From: Chloroflexota bacterium
GTDB lineage: Bacteria; Chloroflexota; Anaerolineae; DUEN01
Assembly (NCBI GenBank): GCA_013152435.1
Contig: JAADGJ010000096.1
Coordinates: 1 to 33,808, forward strand
Direction: 5' to 3'
DNA length: 33,808 nt
The notes under the pieces were generated by a model. That model had not been told where the DNA came from, did no database searches, and saw nothing but the letters and a program-made list of their open reading frames with translations. The position numbers and the translations under genes were made by a program. Every line of letters starts with the position of its first letter. The first letter of the stretch is position 1. Of this stretch, positions 14,429 through 22,623 are shown piece after piece.

Positions 14429-14556
14429 CGCCTCCTCCGAACGGCAGCTGCCGGAGCGCATCCCCGTGATAGCGCACGGCTGTGCACCTTCGTGAGGCTG
14501 CCTCCTCACGACATTCGCACCAAGATACGCCACCCGGACCGAGTATTCCACAAAGA

Positions 14557-14825
14557 GGATACACTACCCACCACGCGATAGTGTATCCTTTTCGGTGAAA
14601 ATACAGCGGGGAGCTTTGAGGGGCGCAGCCCCTCAAAAGAAACTTCCCGGTTTCCGCCCCTCACCTGCCTCGCCCGGCCTTGCCCACCCGAATCAGGCCG
14701 GGAAAGGGCAAATGCAAAGCGGAAAAAGAGGATGTTTTGGCGGAGGGAGGTCCCTCCGCACCTCCCCTGTGGGCTTGCGATGGGCCTCGCGGAATTTCCA
14801 CCATTTTGGATACACTACCCACCAC
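14557..14825. repeat. Palindromic intergenic element B with direct and inverted termini
   Basis: An exact 18-base direct repeat starting GGATACACTACC occurs at 14557-14574 and 14808-14825. Between the copies, 29-base inverted termini (14579-14607 and 14789-14817) match at about 21 positions, including TAGTGTATCC. The first direct copy also pairs with the left terminus to form a hairpin (GGATACACTA/TAGTGTATCC, 12-base loop) followed by TTTT. Inside lie two stronger hairpins, 14615-14637 (10-bp stem TTTGAGGGGC) and 14740-14759 (9-bp stem GCGGAGGGA). Adjoining tracts resemble element A. No coding capacity is seen, so a MITE-like or REP-like element is the best description. Confidence 0.7.
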
Positions 14826-14834
14826 ACCATCCGT

Positions 14835-14863
14835 TTGCTTGCGTCCCCGCGGTCGGATATAAT
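14835..14863 (+). promoter_or_regulatory. Promoter of the zinc-ribbon membrane protein gene
   Basis: The -35 box is TTGCTT (14835-14840) and the -10 box is TATAAT (14858-14863), with a 17-base spacer. The expected start near 14870 gives a short leader ending in GGAGGG (14881-14886) before the ATG at 14897. The promoter begins 10 bases after the end of element B. Confidence 0.75.
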
Positions 14864-14896
14864 GGGCACACCTTAGCTCGGGAGGGTTCCCGCATT

Positions 14897-15409
14897 ATGT
14901 CACCCGATCTCATGAACACCATCGGCGTCGTGCTCCAGGTGATCCTGGCCCTGGCCGGCGCATTCTTCTTCGCCTTCTGGATCAGCCTGGTGATCTGGAC
15001 GTTCCGGGATATCCGGGCCCGCACGCGTGATATCTTCGCCCAGATCCTGGCCACGCTGCTGGTTCTGCTCTTCACCCCCTTCCTGGGCGCCGGGCTTGTC
15101 CTCTATCTGCTTTTGCGCCCCAAGGAGACCCTGGCAGAGGCCTACGAGCGGGCCCTGGAGGAGGAAGCCCTCCTGCGGGATATCGAGGAGCAGCCAGCTT
15201 GCCCACGCTGCCAACGCCCCGTCCAGGCGGACTGGCAGGTATGCCCTTACTGCCGGGAGACCCTCAAGACCCCTTGCCCGCGCTGCGGCAAGCTCATGGC
15301 GCTGGACTGGGTCATCTGCCCCTATTGCGCCCGGGAGACCACCCCACAGCCCCGCCGTCTGGAGGAGACGCTGACGCTGGAGACCGCCTCCCTGGACAGG
15401 CCGGAGTAG
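14897..15409 (+). CDS. Membrane protein with double zinc ribbon
   Basis: The protein has 170 residues. Two transmembrane helices (about 10-36 and 47-73) are followed by a charged helix (EAYERALEEEALLRDIEE). Two zinc ribbons follow: C102/C105/C116/C119 (CPRCQ...CPYC) and C127/C130/C141/C144 (CPRCG...CPYC). The ribbons should face the cytoplasm. Such small proteins are common in Chloroflexota and I know no tested function. The ATG at 14897 is placed 10 bases after GGAGGG, and the long frame upstream is only read-through of element B. Confidence 0.82.
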   Translation: MSPDLMNTIGVVLQVILALAGAFFFAFWISLVIWTFRDIRARTRDIFAQILATLLVLLFTPFLGAGLVLYLLLRPKETLAEAYERALEEEALLRDIEEQPACPRCQRPVQADWQVCPYCRETLKTPCPRCGKLMALDWVICPYCARETTPQPRRLEETLTLETASLDRPE

Positions 15410-15571
15410 CCATCTACATCCCCTGACGAATCGTTGAGCCGCTCGTCGCGCCCAACCATGGAGCACCTCGCCCACAAGGATCGCCAGGGCAGAGATGGCT
15501 CACAGCCCTTTCTTCTCCCCACCCAACGACACCTTATGTCAATATCGCCGCGATCGGAGGGCCAGATTCGA

Positions 15572-17509
15572 CTACTGGGACTCCACCACGCGCACGGACC
15601 CACAGGGGACCTCCGGCCCCAGAGGCTCTCCATCGGGGCCGACCACGGCCACCAGCATCCGATACTCGCCCGGGGGCGTGATCGGATTCAGGTTCACATC
15701 GTGCTCGTCCCGCACCACGGCATCGCCGGGCCAGGTATCCGGCGGATACATCGCCCACATGCCCTGCGGGCGCTCCAGGCCCGCCCCCCAGATCTGCCCC
15801 AACCCGTCGACCAGATGTAATCGGGGCCGGGCGTCCACGGGGGGATCGCCGGACCGCCGCCAGTACAACGCCACGTGGACCCACCCGGACGGGGGATGAT
15901 AGATATCGTCTCGGGCAGTCACCGTCGTCTCACTCAGCCGGCAGCCCGCCAATGTCAACCCCGGCGCCAGGGTTTCCTCCAACGGCCGCACCCCGGATGG
16001 CAGGTCCGGCAGGAACCGCCGCACCGCGTACGCGCGGATCACGACCCCCGCCGGGAATTGTTCGGTGACCAGCGGATACCGCTCGCCCAGCCAGCGCTCC
16101 ACCAGGCGATCGTCGTCCACGTTCTCCAGGTGCGATTCGACCAGCCAGATGGTGTCAAAGCCGCTCATGCCCTCCAGGGGAGGGGCCACCTGGGCCATGT
16201 CATCCAGCCGGCCGCCAAAGGGGAAATACACGGGCAGCTTCCCCCGATAATATCGCAGGAACGCCGTGCGCACGTAATCCACGTGGATCAAGATCGCGTC
16301 GTTGGGACCCTCATGAGCCTCAATGTAGCGGGCCGCCGCCCGCCAGTCCTCGCGTCGCGTCTCCGGCCGCCAGTCCCACGGCAGCGCCGCCAGGTTGGCG
16401 GCCAGCAGAACGGCCAGAAACGTCCCGCCCAACAGGAGCGTCCCGGGCGTGCGCCGTCGGATCAGCCGCACGATGCTCAGCCCCCACCCCAGGCAGAGGA
16501 ACGGCACCAGAAAGAGCCAATATCGCGTCTCGGCAAAGGTCGCCTGGTTGCGAGCCAGCAAGATGTTCCCTATCAGCCAGGGGACGACGAGGATGACGAG
16601 CAGCTCCCCCACCCCCTTCCGGTCCCGCGACGGGCCCCGGAGCCCCTGCATCACCAGGGCCACCAGCGCGGCCGCCCCCGCCAGCACGGCCACATCGCCG
16701 AGCGCATCCAGCGGGGCGCGATGGATCAGGAAGGCACGGCTGAACCGCCTCAGCGTGATGCCCGCATCGGCGAAGGCGCGCCCCGGGGTCGATTCCACGC
16801 CGCTCACGAACCACGCCTGCCACGCCAGCGGCAGGAATCCGATGGCCACCCCGGCCATCGCCAGGACGCCGGTCACGGCCAGCCACCGCGTCCCCCGGCC
16901 GTCGCCGGATCGCCACCGCCGGGCCAGGGCCATCAGCCACCAGATCCCGGCGGCGGGGAGCAGCAGCGCGTTGAACAGGTACGCGTATACACCAGCCAAC
17001 GACATCACGCCGAACACGATCCAGCCACGCCCATTCATGTCCTCCGTCGCCCGAACTAGCCCCCAGAACCCGAACAGGGCGAAGGTGGCGGCGGGCATGA
17101 ACATGCGCGCCTCCTGCGAGTACCAGACGAGGAACGGGTTGAGGACGAACAGCAGGGCGGCCACAGCCCCGGCCGCCCTCCCCCCCCAGCGACGCCCCAA
17201 AGCGTACACGGGGAACACCCCCAGGGCGCCCAGCAGCACGCCCAGGGAGCGCACGGCCGCGTCTCCGGTCCCAAACAACAGCGTCCAGCCCCGCAGGAGC
17301 AGATAGTAGACGGGGGGGTGCTTATCGCGAACCAGCTCCAGCCCCACGCGCACGATCTCCGAGGCCGGGCGGCTGGCCCAATACGCGCTCACCGATTCAT
17401 CAAACCACAGGCTATGGTATGTCAACCGCCACAGGCGAATGGCCAATGCGAGCAGGAACAGGGCGACCGGCTCCCACCGCGCCCAACGCCTCCGCGCCCA
17501 CGAGAGCAT
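15572..17509 (-). CDS. GT39-type polytopic membrane glycosyltransferase
   Basis: A 645-residue integral membrane protein of the ArnT/PMT (GT-C) superfamily, which transfers sugars from lipid-phosphate donors on the outer face of the membrane. After the first helix comes LWFDESV, with the Asp-Glu pair expected in the first external loop, and then DKHPPVYYLLLRGW, a typical family motif. About ten to twelve hydrophobic segments fill residues 1-400. The C-terminal 240 residues are soluble, with a beta-rich end (YHPPSGWVHVALYWRRSGD) likely outside the cell. Acceptor and donor are unknown. The ATG at 17509 has only a weak ribosome site. A poor promoter candidate (TTGTGC, 19 bases, TATACT) lies near 17596-17626. 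The gene converges on the zinc-ribbon gene. Confidence 0.88.
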   Translation of the reverse strand: MLSWARRRWARWEPVALFLLALAIRLWRLTYHSLWFDESVSAYWASRPASEIVRVGLELVRDKHPPVYYLLLRGWTLLFGTGDAAVRSLGVLLGALGVFPVYALGRRWGGRAAGAVAALLFVLNPFLVWYSQEARMFMPAATFALFGFWGLVRATEDMNGRGWIVFGVMSLAGVYAYLFNALLLPAAGIWWLMALARRWRSGDGRGTRWLAVTGVLAMAGVAIGFLPLAWQAWFVSGVESTPGRAFADAGITLRRFSRAFLIHRAPLDALGDVAVLAGAAALVALVMQGLRGPSRDRKGVGELLVILVVPWLIGNILLARNQATFAETRYWLFLVPFLCLGWGLSIVRLIRRRTPGTLLLGGTFLAVLLAANLAALPWDWRPETRREDWRAAARYIEAHEGPNDAILIHVDYVRTAFLRYYRGKLPVYFPFGGRLDDMAQVAPPLEGMSGFDTIWLVESHLENVDDDRLVERWLGERYPLVTEQFPAGVVIRAYAVRRFLPDLPSGVRPLEETLAPGLTLAGCRLSETTVTARDDIYHPPSGWVHVALYWRRSGDPPVDARPRLHLVDGLGQIWGAGLERPQGMWAMYPPDTWPGDAVVRDEHDVNLNPITPPGEYRMLVAVVGPDGEPLGPEVPCGSVRVVESQ

Positions 17510-17828
17510 GACGATTCCACCTCAGGATCAGGATCAAGCGATGAGCCCACCTTGTCCGGTCAAAGCGAGGGACAGACCTCGGGGACATCGGCCGCAGTAT
17601 ACCATACAGCCACCACGCGGGCACAAAGTGCAGAGGAGAAGGGGGCTCAACAGTAGGTAAGATACGATAGGCAATATCGTGCGCCGAAGGGAAGCCGGGA
17701 GGGCGCGCAGGCGAACGTGACACGGGCATGCCCCTTAACGAACTTGCGGCGGGAGGATGTCCCGCCGCAAGTTTTCACACGTCTGGATCGCTTCTGCACG
17801 CCACGAGCGCGCCGGAACTCCTATCCCT
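17510..17828. other. Intergenic region holding a 14-bp perfect hairpin
   Basis: The gap holds the 17741-17773 hairpin and a weak minus-strand -10-like TATACT (17601-17596). No small gene is convincing. Confidence 0.6.
17741..17773. terminator. Strong hairpin downstream of the regulatory-repeat gene
   Basis: AACTTGCGGCGGGA pairs perfectly with TCCCGCCGCAAGTT over a 5-base loop GGATG. It lies about 55 bases after the stop of the minus-strand gene ending at 17829. On the minus strand only TT-CG-TT follows. On the plus strand the TT closing the stem runs on with two more Ts (TTTTC in all). It is a likely terminator of the minus-strand unit, perhaps working in both directions. Confidence 0.7.
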
Positions 17829-19130
17829 TCACGGCTGTCCGGTGGCGATGCGGGCTGCCAGCGTCGCCCGCACGGCATCCGGCCCGCCGCTGATGCGCTC
17901 CACCTGGCAGCCGGCGGCCACCAGGCCCGCCTCCTCCAGCTTGCCATACCCATCGCCGATGATCGTCACCCGCGCCGCCTGCTCCGCGTCCACCAGCGAA
18001 TAGCCAAAAGCCAGGCGGAAGTGCATGATATACTCGGCGGCCAACAGGAAGTTCGTCCGCTCCCCCGGGGCGCCCACAGGCCCCAGCAACACGTAATGCG
18101 TCAGCGTCCGCTCCCCCGTCTCACCGCCGTCCGTGGTCAGCGTCAGCTCAAGCGTCTCCGTGGCCCCGGACGCCAGGATGATCGCCTGGCTCACCAGGGA
18201 GGTTCCCTCTACAGCCACGACGTACATCCCGGGGTCCAACCCCTCGATACGGAACGACTCGTCTTGGGCGACGGTGGCGCGTCCGGCCTCCGTGGTACCA
18301 TCGCGCAGCGCGACCACCACGCGTCCGGCCCCGCCGTTCACCCACCCCTCGATCACGCCGGGGATCAGCGGCACCGTGAGCTCGATCTCGGCCATGTCCT
18401 GGCCATCCAGGGTGACGGGATCCGAGGAGATATCCATCCCCTCCACGCGCACCACGTAAGTCCCTGCCGGCAATCCCTCAAACCGGAACCGCTCGTCCGC
18501 TCCCACGTCAGCCCGGGCGACCTCCTCCTCCCCCCGTAGCAAGACCAGTGTCTGCCCCGCCCCATTGCGCACCAGCCCGGCCAACACGCTCTCGGAGGGT
18601 TGATCGCTGACCACGGTTCGCTGAAACACGACCAGGAACGAGTGATGGAACAACGTGTTGCCCGGCGCCTCATCCGGGTGTCCGGTATGCAGGTTCTCCA
18701 CCCGGTCCGACGGCAGCCCCACGCCCTCGACGGCGCACACCTGCCACTTCCACATGGGGAAGTCGGCCCCGGCCTCCTCATCCGTCTTGTCGATGGTGAC
18801 GATCTGCTCGCCACCCTCCCAGGTCACCCGCACCTGAGCGCCCATGATCCGTTGTTCCTGCTCGTCGAGCATGTCCAGGAAGATATGATGCCTCCCCCCG
18901 TTCTCCTCCGGCGTCAGGTGATGCACGCGCACCACCCGCCACAGCGGCTCCCCAGGGGTCGCATCGATTTGGATGACGCGAACGCCGTACGCCTCGGCGT
19001 CATTGATCGGATCACCATTGCCCATGGGCTGTGTCTCCCTCTGCATCTCACCCGAACGCCCAGACGGCGTCTCCTCGGTGGGCGGACGACCTACCACCCA
19101 ATCCAGCACCCGTCGTCCCCATTCGCTCAC
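17829..19130 (-). CDS. Protein with regulatory-like beta repeats and a CWB2-like C-terminal domain
   Basis: The protein has 433 residues. After a charged N-terminus, a domain of about 130 residues (45-175) contains EPLWRVVRVHHLTPEENGG and WKWQVCAVEG, and I do not recognise it. Two prealbumin-like beta repeats follow (about 183-262 and 266-340), each with the pattern F-(R)-I/F-EGL-x-G-x-Y-V-V-x-VEG. The last 90 residues (HYVLLGPVG...RVTIIGDGYGKL...AGCQVERISGG) match the C-terminus of the upstream neighbour and resemble cell-wall-binding repeat 2. No signal peptide or membrane helix is seen. The start is a GTG at 19130 after GGGGGAGG, 14 bases from the neighbour's stop, so the two are co-transcribed. 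Confidence 0.75.
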   Translation of the reverse strand: MSEWGRRVLDWVVGRPPTEETPSGRSGEMQRETQPMGNGDPINDAEAYGVRVIQIDATPGEPLWRVVRVHHLTPEENGGRHHIFLDMLDEQEQRIMGAQVRVTWEGGEQIVTIDKTDEEAGADFPMWKWQVCAVEGVGLPSDRVENLHTGHPDEAPGNTLFHHSFLVVFQRTVVSDQPSESVLAGLVRNGAGQTLVLLRGEEEVARADVGADERFRFEGLPAGTYVVRVEGMDISSDPVTLDGQDMAEIELTVPLIPGVIEGWVNGGAGRVVVALRDGTTEAGRATVAQDESFRIEGLDPGMYVVAVEGTSLVSQAIILASGATETLELTLTTDGGETGERTLTHYVLLGPVGAPGERTNFLLAAEYIMHFRLAFGYSLVDAEQAARVTIIGDGYGKLEEAGLVAAGCQVERISGGPDAVRATLAARIATGQP

Positions 19131-19144
19131 GAGCCACCTCCCCC

Positions 19145-22100
19145 TCAGTCGATGGCCTGCAGCCGTTCCTTCAACGCCTGCTCGATCTCGTACAGGTCAC
19201 CGGCCAGACGCTCCACGACGCAGCCGGCCTCCCGCAGCGCATGCTCATCCTCGGCGCTCACCGCGTCCTCCCCGCCGATGATGGTCACCCGCTGGGCGGA
19301 CATCGCCTCCTGCAGGCTGAATCCCGCCACGGCCCGGCTGGCCGCCACATACGGCTGCGCCAACAGCAGGCCCGTGCGCGTGTCCGGGTCGTCAGGGGCG
19401 CCGAACAACAGATACAGGGGTAACGTCTTCCCTCCGGCGGCGGACAGGCGATAGCTCAGCTCGACTCGATTCCGCCCGTCCAGCTTCACATCCCGGTGGA
19501 TGACCCCCACGCCCTCCAGGGAGATCATGTACTCCCCGGCGAGCAAACCGGTGAACGTGTATCGGCCCTGCGGATCGGTGACATCCTCGCCCACCCAGAT
19601 ATCCCGATAGAGCATCACCTTTCGCCCTGACACGGGTGCGCCGTCGGCGTCTAGCACCTCTCCCTCGATCACGCTCTCCGCGGGAGCTCCCTCCGGCACC
19701 AGCGTGACCTCCACCTCGGATACGCCGTCGAGGACGATGTTGCGACGCACCAGGCCCAGATCGGGGACACGCAGCTCATAAGTGCCCGCCACCAGGCCGC
19801 CAAAGGCGAACCACCCGTCCTCATCGGTGGTCGCCTCCCCGGCCACCTGCTCGCCCTTCCACAACTGGACGACCACCCCCACCTGAGGCGTCGCCGCGGC
19901 GTCCAGCACCTGGCCGCGCAGCACGCCGCGCATGGTGCCGCCCAGATCGACCACGGGAGCCGTGAATCGCCCGACTCCGTCGCACACGGCCTGCACCTTG
20001 TGGCGGGCGTCGATCTCGATCTCGTAAGGGGCGGCCGGCAGGTTCGTGAACCGATAGCGTCCCTGGGCGCTCACCTGCGCCTGTTGTGTCCAGTCCCAGC
20101 CCGGGATCAGGGGCCGCAGCGTCACCGTCATGCCCGATGTCGCGCCCCGCACCGTCCCCTGGATGACTCCCCGCATGGGGAAGAGGACGTTCACCTCGTT
20201 CAGCCCATCCAGGTTGATGTGGTCACGGATCAGGCCGATCCCCTCCAGCTCCAGTTGATAGGTCCCCCGCCCCAAATCGGTGAAGAGGAACCCGCCATCG
20301 CTGCCCAGGGTGGTGGTCCATCGCTGCCCGCTCTCGCCCTCGATCAGGAAGACGCGAGTCCCCTCGGCGCCCCCCGGCACGCGGCCGCGCACCACGCTGG
20401 CCTGGCCACTGCTCATCGGCTTGAGCTGGAAGTTCACCTCCCAGGTGATGGCATCCCCCTCTCGCCCGGGGATCCCCGTCGTCTTCAATCCATCGGCGAC
20501 CTCGCTTTCCCAGTCGCCCTGGACCACCTGGATCATGAACTCGCCGGGAGTGTGCACGAACTCGTAAGATCCCGGCGGCCGGAATGGGTCGTGCCCGGTG
20601 CGCACGCGAGGGAAATCGGTGTCGGGATCGGCCCCCACCCAGCGCATCTCCACCAGGACGCCATTGATCCCGTTGCCGGACGGGTCCAGTACCCTGCCGT
20701 AGAACACGTTTCGCCCCTGCGTTTCCTCGGGCGGCAATAGACGCTTGGTCACGACCGCGTACATGTACCCCATGGGAGCGGGCACCGTGATGTCCAGCGT
20801 CTTAGCATCAAAGCCGCTCAACACGACGCCATCGATGCGCACCCGCTGGTCTCCCTCGGCCGCCTCCAGGCGGAAGTGACCCGCCGGGAGCCGGGTCAGC
20901 TCGTAACGCCCATCGCGATCGGTGGTCGTGGCGGCCACCTCCTCGCCCAGCAGCGTGAGCAGACGGACCGGGACGTTCCCCATCCGGGTGCCTCGCGTAT
21001 CCGTCACGCGGCCGCTGAGGGAGCTGAAGTTCCCCACCGGCACCCGGAGGTCCACCTCCACCGTCTCGTCCTCGGGCACCTGCACCCGCTGGACGACGTC
21101 GCCATATCCGGCGGCCAGGTCGTATGCGCCCGCGGCCACCTGATCGAAGGTGTAGCGGCCCTCGTCGTCGCTGGTGGTCTCCCGCTCCCTGGCCGTCTCC
21201 TCCAGAGGGCGCAGGATGACCGGGAACTGTGGCACGGGCTGGCTGTTGTCATCTCGCACCACGTGCCCGGTGACCACGGAGTTCCCCTGCGGCCCCAGTC
21301 GGGAGACGCTGGGCAGGTCCTTCAGCGCCTGAATCACCGGCAACTGCCCGTTCAGACCGAACCGTTCGTCCCAGGCGTGGGTATACCAGCTCATCTGGTC
21401 CCATGTCGGGTTGAAATCACCCAGGCCGCGTGAGGCCAGCAACCAGGTACAGCAGGTGAAGTAGTAATCCGGGGCCTCCTCCTGGAGGAAGCGACAGATC
21501 TCCACCTGCCACTCGGCGTGCTGATCGGGGATCACCTTGGGGTACCGCTTGTCGTCCCCCCAGCCCACCACGGGGCCGCCCTCCGTGGAGATGATGGGCA
21601 CCATGAAGCCCAGCGCCTCCTGGATCATGCGAGCAGTCCACAGATATCCACGGAAGCAATTCGGGTCGTCATAGACGGTCGCCCCCGGGTTCTTGCGCTC
21701 CGCCCGAAGCCGGTTGATCTCCTCGATCGATCGGTAGTCCCAGGCCCACGCGCCGAATCGATCGTACTCCTCCTGGGTCAGCGGAGTGCCCAACTGGTTC
21801 ACATCGTCATCCGGATAGTCCAAAGGATGGTTCAGAGTGTAGTTATGAATGGCCACCCAGCATCCGTTCTCAAACAGATCGCCCCGTTTCTTCCGGATGA
21901 CCATCTCGACGGGATTGTCCTTGCTCCCGGCCCCCATGGCCGGCAGAGCCAGATATCCGCCCGCATCCAGAACACGATCGGCATCGTAAATGAAGTTCTC
22001 GATGACGATCTCAAGCCAGTTGTCCGGCATGTGGGTACTCCACTCCGCCGGCAGGTCGGGCTCATTGTTCGTCTCAAAGTAGCGCACGCCGATCGCGGTC

Positions 22101-22384
22101 AGCTTCCGGATGGTCTCGATCTCACGGCCGCCGATGTGCCCCGGGTTGGGCTCCTTCCGGTACAGCCGCACGATCGGCATGATGTCGGCGTCCAGCAAGC
22201 GCTCGCACAGCTCCAGCGAGGAGCCGCCGCCATCATCCAGCAGCTTGACCCATTTGATCTTCATGGCCAACAGTTCGTTGATCCAGAAATCCAGGTCGGA
22301 GCCGCTAGGGTGGTAGACGCTGGCCGACCAATGTACGCCACGTCCGTTGTCATCTTTGGGACGAGGGAAGTCCTCGATGCGCAT
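19145..22384 (-). CDS. TIM-barrel glycosidase-like protein with regulatory-like repeats and CWB2-like tail
   Basis: The protein has 1079 residues. Residues 1-360 look like a clan GH-A (beta/alpha)8 barrel: KWVKLLDDGG, then FETNNEPDLP with E108 in the acid/base-like Asn-Glu-Pro position, and IISTEGGPV with E268 where the nucleophile would fall. Seven or so carboxypeptidase-regulatory-like beta domains follow (370-980), with repeated DGRYEL-x-x-LPAG and LAGTYEL motifs. The last 90 residues (PLYLLFGAPDD, RVTIIGGEDAVS, AGCVVERLAG) form the domain shared with the next gene. There is no signal peptide, which is odd for what looks like a wall-associated polysaccharide enzyme. Catalysis is inferred only from the two Glu motifs. 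A GGAGGA sits just before the ATG. Confidence 0.78.
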   Translation of the reverse strand: MRIEDFPRPKDDNGRGVHWSASVYHPSGSDLDFWINELLAMKIKWVKLLDDGGGSSLELCERLLDADIMPIVRLYRKEPNPGHIGGREIETIRKLTAIGVRYFETNNEPDLPAEWSTHMPDNWLEIVIENFIYDADRVLDAGGYLALPAMGAGSKDNPVEMVIRKKRGDLFENGCWVAIHNYTLNHPLDYPDDDVNQLGTPLTQEEYDRFGAWAWDYRSIEEINRLRAERKNPGATVYDDPNCFRGYLWTARMIQEALGFMVPIISTEGGPVVGWGDDKRYPKVIPDQHAEWQVEICRFLQEEAPDYYFTCCTWLLASRGLGDFNPTWDQMSWYTHAWDERFGLNGQLPVIQALKDLPSVSRLGPQGNSVVTGHVVRDDNSQPVPQFPVILRPLEETARERETTSDDEGRYTFDQVAAGAYDLAAGYGDVVQRVQVPEDETVEVDLRVPVGNFSSLSGRVTDTRGTRMGNVPVRLLTLLGEEVAATTTDRDGRYELTRLPAGHFRLEAAEGDQRVRIDGVVLSGFDAKTLDITVPAPMGYMYAVVTKRLLPPEETQGRNVFYGRVLDPSGNGINGVLVEMRWVGADPDTDFPRVRTGHDPFRPPGSYEFVHTPGEFMIQVVQGDWESEVADGLKTTGIPGREGDAITWEVNFQLKPMSSGQASVVRGRVPGGAEGTRVFLIEGESGQRWTTTLGSDGGFLFTDLGRGTYQLELEGIGLIRDHINLDGLNEVNVLFPMRGVIQGTVRGATSGMTVTLRPLIPGWDWTQQAQVSAQGRYRFTNLPAAPYEIEIDARHKVQAVCDGVGRFTAPVVDLGGTMRGVLRGQVLDAAATPQVGVVVQLWKGEQVAGEATTDEDGWFAFGGLVAGTYELRVPDLGLVRRNIVLDGVSEVEVTLVPEGAPAESVIEGEVLDADGAPVSGRKVMLYRDIWVGEDVTDPQGRYTFTGLLAGEYMISLEGVGVIHRDVKLDGRNRVELSYRLSAAGGKTLPLYLLFGAPDDPDTRTGLLLAQPYVAASRAVAGFSLQEAMSAQRVTIIGGEDAVSAEDEHALREAGCVVERLAGDLYEIEQALKERLQAID

Positions 22385-22570
22385 CTCGTCCTCCTGGGCG
22401 ATCTCTCTGAGGATTCAGGGAAGCGAGGATGCCCCTCCCGAATACGCCAGGAACAGGGCGATCGCTATGATCGAATCAGCAATTTATACGTGTATCAGTA
22501 TAACACAACCGGCCGGGCACAGCAACGAATCAGGCCCGCGGTGACGTATCCAGGATGGTGGGAACGCCGC

Positions 22571-22604
22571 GCTCCCCGCTGTATTTCCACCGAAAAGATA
22601 CACT
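22571..22604 (-). repeat. Fragment matching one end of palindromic element B
   Basis: Read on the minus strand, this 34-base stretch (AGTGTATCTTTTCGG...) equals 14580-14614 except for one base change and one missing base. It lies between the GT39 gene end at 22624 and the next gene start at 22384. It is an independent copy of one element terminus, so the sequence is dispersed in the genome. Confidence 0.8.
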
Positions 22605-22623
22605 GCCAGCCTGCGGTCCGCGC

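Larger units (their letters stand above)
14429..14896. other. Divergent intergenic region between radC and the zinc-ribbon gene
   Basis: It contains a small hairpin in the radC leader (CGTGAGG...CTCACG, near 14491-14510), the palindromic element B and the plus-strand promoter at 14835-14863. I see no convincing radC promoter. Confidence 0.6.

Noticed and set aside
15875-17059. A 394-codon open frame on the plus strand
   Set aside because: It is antisense to the GT39-type gene, whose DE and HPPVYYLLL motifs and membrane segments are convincing.
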